Shown here one piece after another: positions 60,330 to 64,000 of a DNA stretch of 64,000 nt. Each line of letters starts with the position of its first letter. Within the stretch, counting starts at the first letter, position 1. Source of the stretch: Apricaphanius iberus (Eukaryota > Chordata > Actinopteri > Cyprinodontiformes > Aphaniidae). The notes under the pieces are model-generated. The model was given only the letters and a program-made list of their open reading frames with translations, did no database searches and was not told the origin of the DNA. The position numbers and the translations under genes are program-made. Location of the stretch: the NCBI GenBank assembly GCA_028564705.1, contig JAPXFQ010000385.1, forward strand, positions 992,001 through 1,056,000, given 5' to 3'.

Positions 60330-61701
60330 ATGCAGCGCATGGTGAAGGTAGAGGTGGCAAAGGCCATACAAAAAGCGTATGATGACCTGTATGCTAGGTT
60401 GGATAGTAAGGAGGGAGATAATGATTTGTATAGATTGGCAAGGCAGAGAGATAGAGATGGAAATGATGTGCAACAGGTAAGGGTGATCGAGGATAGGGAT
60501 GGAAATGTACTGACAGATGTCAAGAGTGTGATGGGAAGATGGAAAGAGTACTTTGAAGAGCTGATGAATGAGGAAAATCAGACAGAATGTAGAGTAAAAG
60601 AGGTGGTCATTATGGATCAGGAAGTTTCTGAGATCAGTAAGGACGAAGTGAGGAAAGCTTCGAAGAGGATGAAGATGGGGAAGGCTGTTGATCCTGATGA
60701 TATACCTGTTGAGGTATGGAAGTGTTTAGGAGAAGTCGAAGTAGAGTTTTTGACTAGGTTCTTCAACAGGACCTTGAAGACTGAGAAGATGCCTCAGGAA
60801 TGGAGAAAATGTGTTCTAGTGCAGATCTTTAAAAACAAGGGAGATGTGCAGAATTGTGGCAACTACAGAGGAATAAAGTTAATGAGTCATAGAATGAAGC
60901 TGTGGGAAAGAGTGGTGGAAGCTAGGCTTCGGTCAGATGTGAGCATCTGACTGAAGTTCGGTTTCATGCCAAGAAAGACTACTACAGATGCTATTTTTGT
61001 TTTAAGGATGCTGATGGAGAAGTACAGAGAGGGTCAGAGAGAGCTCCATTGTGTCTTTGTAGATTTAGAGAAAGTGTATGACAGGGTGCCGAGAGAAGAG
61101 CTGTGGTTTTGCATGAGGCAGTCTGTAGTGGCAGAGAAGTATGTTAGAGTGGTACAGGACATGTATGAGAGTTGTGAGACAGCAGTGAGGTGTGCTGTAG
61201 GAGTGACAGAGGAGTTCAAGGTGGAGGTGGGACTGCATCAAGGATTGGCTTCTTGTCTGCTTTGGGGATGGATAGGCTGACGGATGAGGTTAGACAGGAG
61301 TCTCCGTGGACTATGATGTTTGCAGATGACATTGTGATCTGCAGTGAGAGCAGGATGGAGGTGGAGGAAAAGCTAGAGAGATGGAGGTATGCGTTAGAAA
61401 AGAGAGGAATAAAGATTAGTCGCAGCAAGACAGAATACATGTGTGGAAGTGAAGAAAGTAGAGGACTTTAAGTACTTAAGGTCAACGGTCCAAAGCAATG
61501 GAGAGTGTGGAAAAGAGGCGAAGATGCTGGTTGGAATGGGTGGAGAAAAGTGCCAGGTGGAAAAGGATGGATAGACTCAGGAATGAGTATATCAGAGGAA
61601 CAGCTCATGTTAAACGTTTCGGGTATAAAGTCAGCAAGGCCAGACTGAGATGGTTTGGACATGTTCAGAGGAGAGACAATTATATCGGTAGAAGTGGCTG
61701 A
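60330..61701 (+). pseudogene. RTE reverse transcriptase, frameshifted
   Basis: Segments in several frames. 60330-60950: DVKSVMGRWKEYFEELMNEE, AVDPDDIPVEVWK, WRKCVLVQIFKNKGDVQNCG, NYRGIKLMSH. 60966-61280: RELHCVFVDLEKVYDRVPRE, where VFVDLEKVYDRVP replaces the usual FVDLEKAYDRVP. 61190-61471: FADDIVICSE with the catalytic Asp pair, then RGIKISRSKTEYM. 61498-61701: ending in RLRWFGHVQRRD. The catalytic signature is visible but not in one frame. Confidence 0.88.
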
Positions 61702-61872
61702 GGATGGAGCCACAAAGCAGGAGGCAGGGAGGAAGACCAAAAATCAGATTTATGGATGTGGTGAAGGAGGACATGAAGTCAGTTGGTGTGAGGGCAGAGG
61801 GTAGGACTAAATGGAGACAGATGATTCGCTGTGGCGAATCCCCTGAAGGGAAAAGCCGAAAGAAAAAGAACT

Positions 61873-62699
61873 GCTAGATAATACTTCAAATTCTTTGAGA
61901 TTTATGATAAAACCTACTCTTAGTTTCAAAAGGGGTTTTTAGTTTCCTCTAAAAGCAAACACTGCTCCCCTCTGTCCACCTTTCAAAGATTCAATTAATC
62001 AATGTTAATTTATACAGCACTTTTAATAAAAAAATTGAAACTCAAAAGTGCTTACAGAATTAAAATTACCCCACATGAACCACATTCCTATCGCTCCCCT
62101 TAAAAGCATAATCACAGTTATACCCAACCCTATTGCACGCACACACACACTTAAATGAACTTATAAAAAGGACATTAGGCCAAGTAGAGATGAGCCAGTT
62201 TAGGAAACGCTATCTGCCCCAACAGCAGCAGCTGAGGCACTGACACAGGGTGCTCAGAGGAGGAAAGGCCGGGACCCCCACCTTTACTCAGGCAGCCGCC
62301 ACCGACCACCGCTACAAGGAAGAGTGCTCCCACAGAGGAAACACTACAGGGAAGATTAAAATAACAGGTTAAAATATAAAAATAAAGAAAAGATTGGATA
62401 CGATTAAATAGTATGCACAGGATTTGCTACAATTAATCATTTTTGGGATGTTACGTTGCATGAATTGTATTACATTTTTTCTCATACTAAAAATGTGATG
62501 AAGAAATCCCTAAAATCAGGAAAATTATTTTTTATCAATTACTCTACAACTACTTACTAGCAATTAAAGGCAAGGCTGACACTACCTAAAAGTGTATTTA
62601 TTAAAAAAAGGAAAAGTGTATTACAGGAATTTAGCAGGTTTCCAAAAGCCAGCATTTTAGGATTTCATGGCTTATTTCTGAATGCAAACATATAAATTA
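61873..62699. other. Downstream flank with repeat-tail fragments
   Basis: 61990-62065 (TTAATTTATACAGCACTTTT ... AAAAGTGCTTACAG) resembles the end of a fish LINE/SINE in reverse. 62190-62350 is a GC-richer stretch possibly of the same element. The rest is AT-rich with nothing recognised. Confidence 0.4.
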
Positions 62700-63850
62700 A
62701 TCTAAAATTCATCACATTGTCTGGATGGCTTTAAATTGGCCTCTGATGATAATGTAAAGGACCTCAGTGTAATTTTTGACCAAGACATGACATTTAAATC
62801 CCATTTTAAACAGGTTTCTTTTTTTTTTCTTTCACCTCCAGAATATTGCTAAATTTAAAAACTTCCTCTCCAGGAGTGATGCTGAGAAACTAGTCCATCT
62901 ATTGTAATTTTTTTAGTATCAGGAAGTCCACAAAATGCAATTAAAAGCCTTCAGATGATCCAAACTTCTTCAGCTAGAGTTCTGCTGACATTGTCCCAAC
63001 GCCACTATTGTGGAAAACGTTCAATACTGTCGGCCCCTGTGTGGTTAAAATAATTAACCTCTCTCTTTCAACTGGCTCAGTCCCCAGCTATTTCAAACAC
63101 GCTGTGGTTTTCAAACAAGCCTGGTCTTGACCCGTCAGAACCTAAAAACTACAGGCCAATCTCAATACTTCCTTTTCACTAGCCTGGACCACGCCACAGA
63201 TTGAATAAACAATTTTCAGGCAAGAATGAAGAATCATTTTTAGTTATGCTGCTATAGGCTTAGACTGTTGGTGGACAGACTGACCACTTTTCTTCACTCT
63301 TCTACTACTCTCCAGATGTATTTTTCTCAGTGTTTTCCTCTCAATAGAAGCTCCACCTGGTCTGGTATCCTGCTCAGCTACAACGCCCCCTGCTGGATGA
63401 GGAGCATTGATTCGGATGATGCTCCCAGTGACCAAACATCTTCCATGTCCTGTTCTAAAAAATTTTTTATGTTCTTTAATGCATAAAGTACTCTTACATC
63501 AGTTCCTATGTACTTTGTGTATCTCTGCTCTATCTTATCAAACCCCCAGACTTTCATGGCAGATGATAGCTTGTACTGAACCAGATTCTGGTTTCTTCCT
63601 GTTAAAGGGGAATTTTTCCTCTCCACTGTCGCTACATGCTTGCTCAGTAAGAGGGATTATTGAGGTTGGAGTATGCATGTTCTGGGCACAACCTCATGTC
63701 AACGACTCAACGCAGTCTGCTGGGATTCCTTACATGGAAAACTTTTGACTGATTAGAATGTTTGTAAAATTGTATTGAAATGACTTTTCTTGTAAAGTGC
63801 CTTGAGATTACATCTTGCTGATATATGAAATAACTGAATTGAAAAGAAGT
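62700..63850 (+). mobile_element. Decayed Rex1/L2-type LINE 3' part
   Basis: Coding relics in order: KDLSVIFDQDMTFKSHFK (62758-62811), then FKNFLSRSDAEKLVHLL (62856-62906) and SARVLLTLSQRH near 62970-63007. The 3' part is typical: ATTCTGGTTTCTTCCTGTTA, GGAATTTTTCCTCTCCACTG, CGCTACATGCTTGCTCAGTA, then AAAGTGCCTTGAGATTACAT. Frameshifts and deletions throughout; no terminal tandem repeat is obvious. Confidence 0.7.
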
Positions 63851-64000
63851 GGGAAAGTAGACATGGAATAGTCCTCTGAACACCTTTTGGAATCAGTCAT
63901 CATAGGAACCAGTCAACAGGGTTGGCACAAACTGTGCACCTTACCCGAGGTCTGAATCACTTAGTTTTTTTACCCCTCGATGAATGGGGTTGGGTCTCTG
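63851..64000. other. Window end, nothing recognised
   Basis: Unassigned 150 bp. Confidence 0.4.

Larger units (their letters stand above)
59331..61872 (+). mobile_element. RTE-type LINE, broken, about 2.5 kb
   Basis: It carries an apurinic-type endonuclease region, then reverse transcriptase, then the characteristic end GATGATTCGCTGTGGCGAAT with CCGAAAGAAAAAGAA. Order and end match RTE elements (the BovB/craniofacial-protein-2-like type). It is strongly purine-rich on the plus strand. Frameshifts and stops split the single ORF, so it is inactive. It lies directly after the dpp6 3' UTR. Confidence 0.88.

Noticed and set aside
59903..60523. 206-codon minus-strand ORF
   Set aside because: Antisense of the purine-rich RTE LINE; Ser/Leu-rich composition reflects this.

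Overview
The window is nuclear DNA of a ray-finned (teleost-type) fish. It is AT-rich with GT-AG introns, and it carries transposon families typical of teleosts (Tc1, hAT, Harbinger, Rex1/L2-type, RTE and REL-endonuclease LINEs, a Ty3-type LTR element, a tRNA-derived SINE). There are no bacterial-style genes, CRISPR arrays or operons.

The only cellular protein-coding gene I can support is a plus-strand dpp6-type gene. It encodes a dipeptidyl-peptidase-like, single-pass type II membrane protein that acts in the family as an auxiliary subunit of Kv4 potassium channels. I reconstructed 25 consecutive coding exons from 11029 to 58264 by joining GT/AG boundaries with kept reading phase. They total 2340 nt, that is 779 residues plus a stop. 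They run from the transmembrane exon to the natural stop, so only the short 5' exon(s) with the cytoplasmic N-terminus and start codon are missing, and these presumably lie upstream. The residue at the catalytic serine position is alanine (residue 630), while the other two triad residues are kept (Asp706, His738). One acceptor (46447-46452) is a tandem NAGNAG site.

Region by region: 1-11028 is upstream intron or 5' flank with MITE fragments, a large TCTA/CCTA microsatellite, a 505-bp TTAA-flanked MITE and a small CpG-rich patch. 11029-15484 holds exons 1-2. The 10-kb intron 15485-25634 holds a cluster of three insertions: a 3.15-kb LTR retrotransposon without pol (TSD TCAGC), an internally deleted Harbinger element, and a minus-strand LINE with a restriction-enzyme-like endonuclease. 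25635-27820 holds exons 3-6, with a Tc1 fossil after exon 3. 27821-37504 is a long intron with two hAT-type non-autonomous elements with 8-bp duplications, a 5'-truncated L2-type LINE with an open frame, and a SINE. 37505-51735 holds exons 7-18, with a Tc1 element with long inverted repeats, a second Tc1 fossil and a 75-bp-arm inverted repeat. 54195-58264 holds exons 19-25. After the 3' UTR (58265 to about 59330) come a broken RTE-type LINE (59331-61872) and a decayed Rex1/L2-type LINE (about 62700-63850).

I did not find an undescribed biological system. The most useful leads are the alanine at the dead active site, the NAGNAG acceptor, the pol-less LTR element, the Harbinger deletion derivative and the precisely bounded MITEs. 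All residue numbers count from the first codon of the exon at 11029. Family comparisons are from memory, not from a search.
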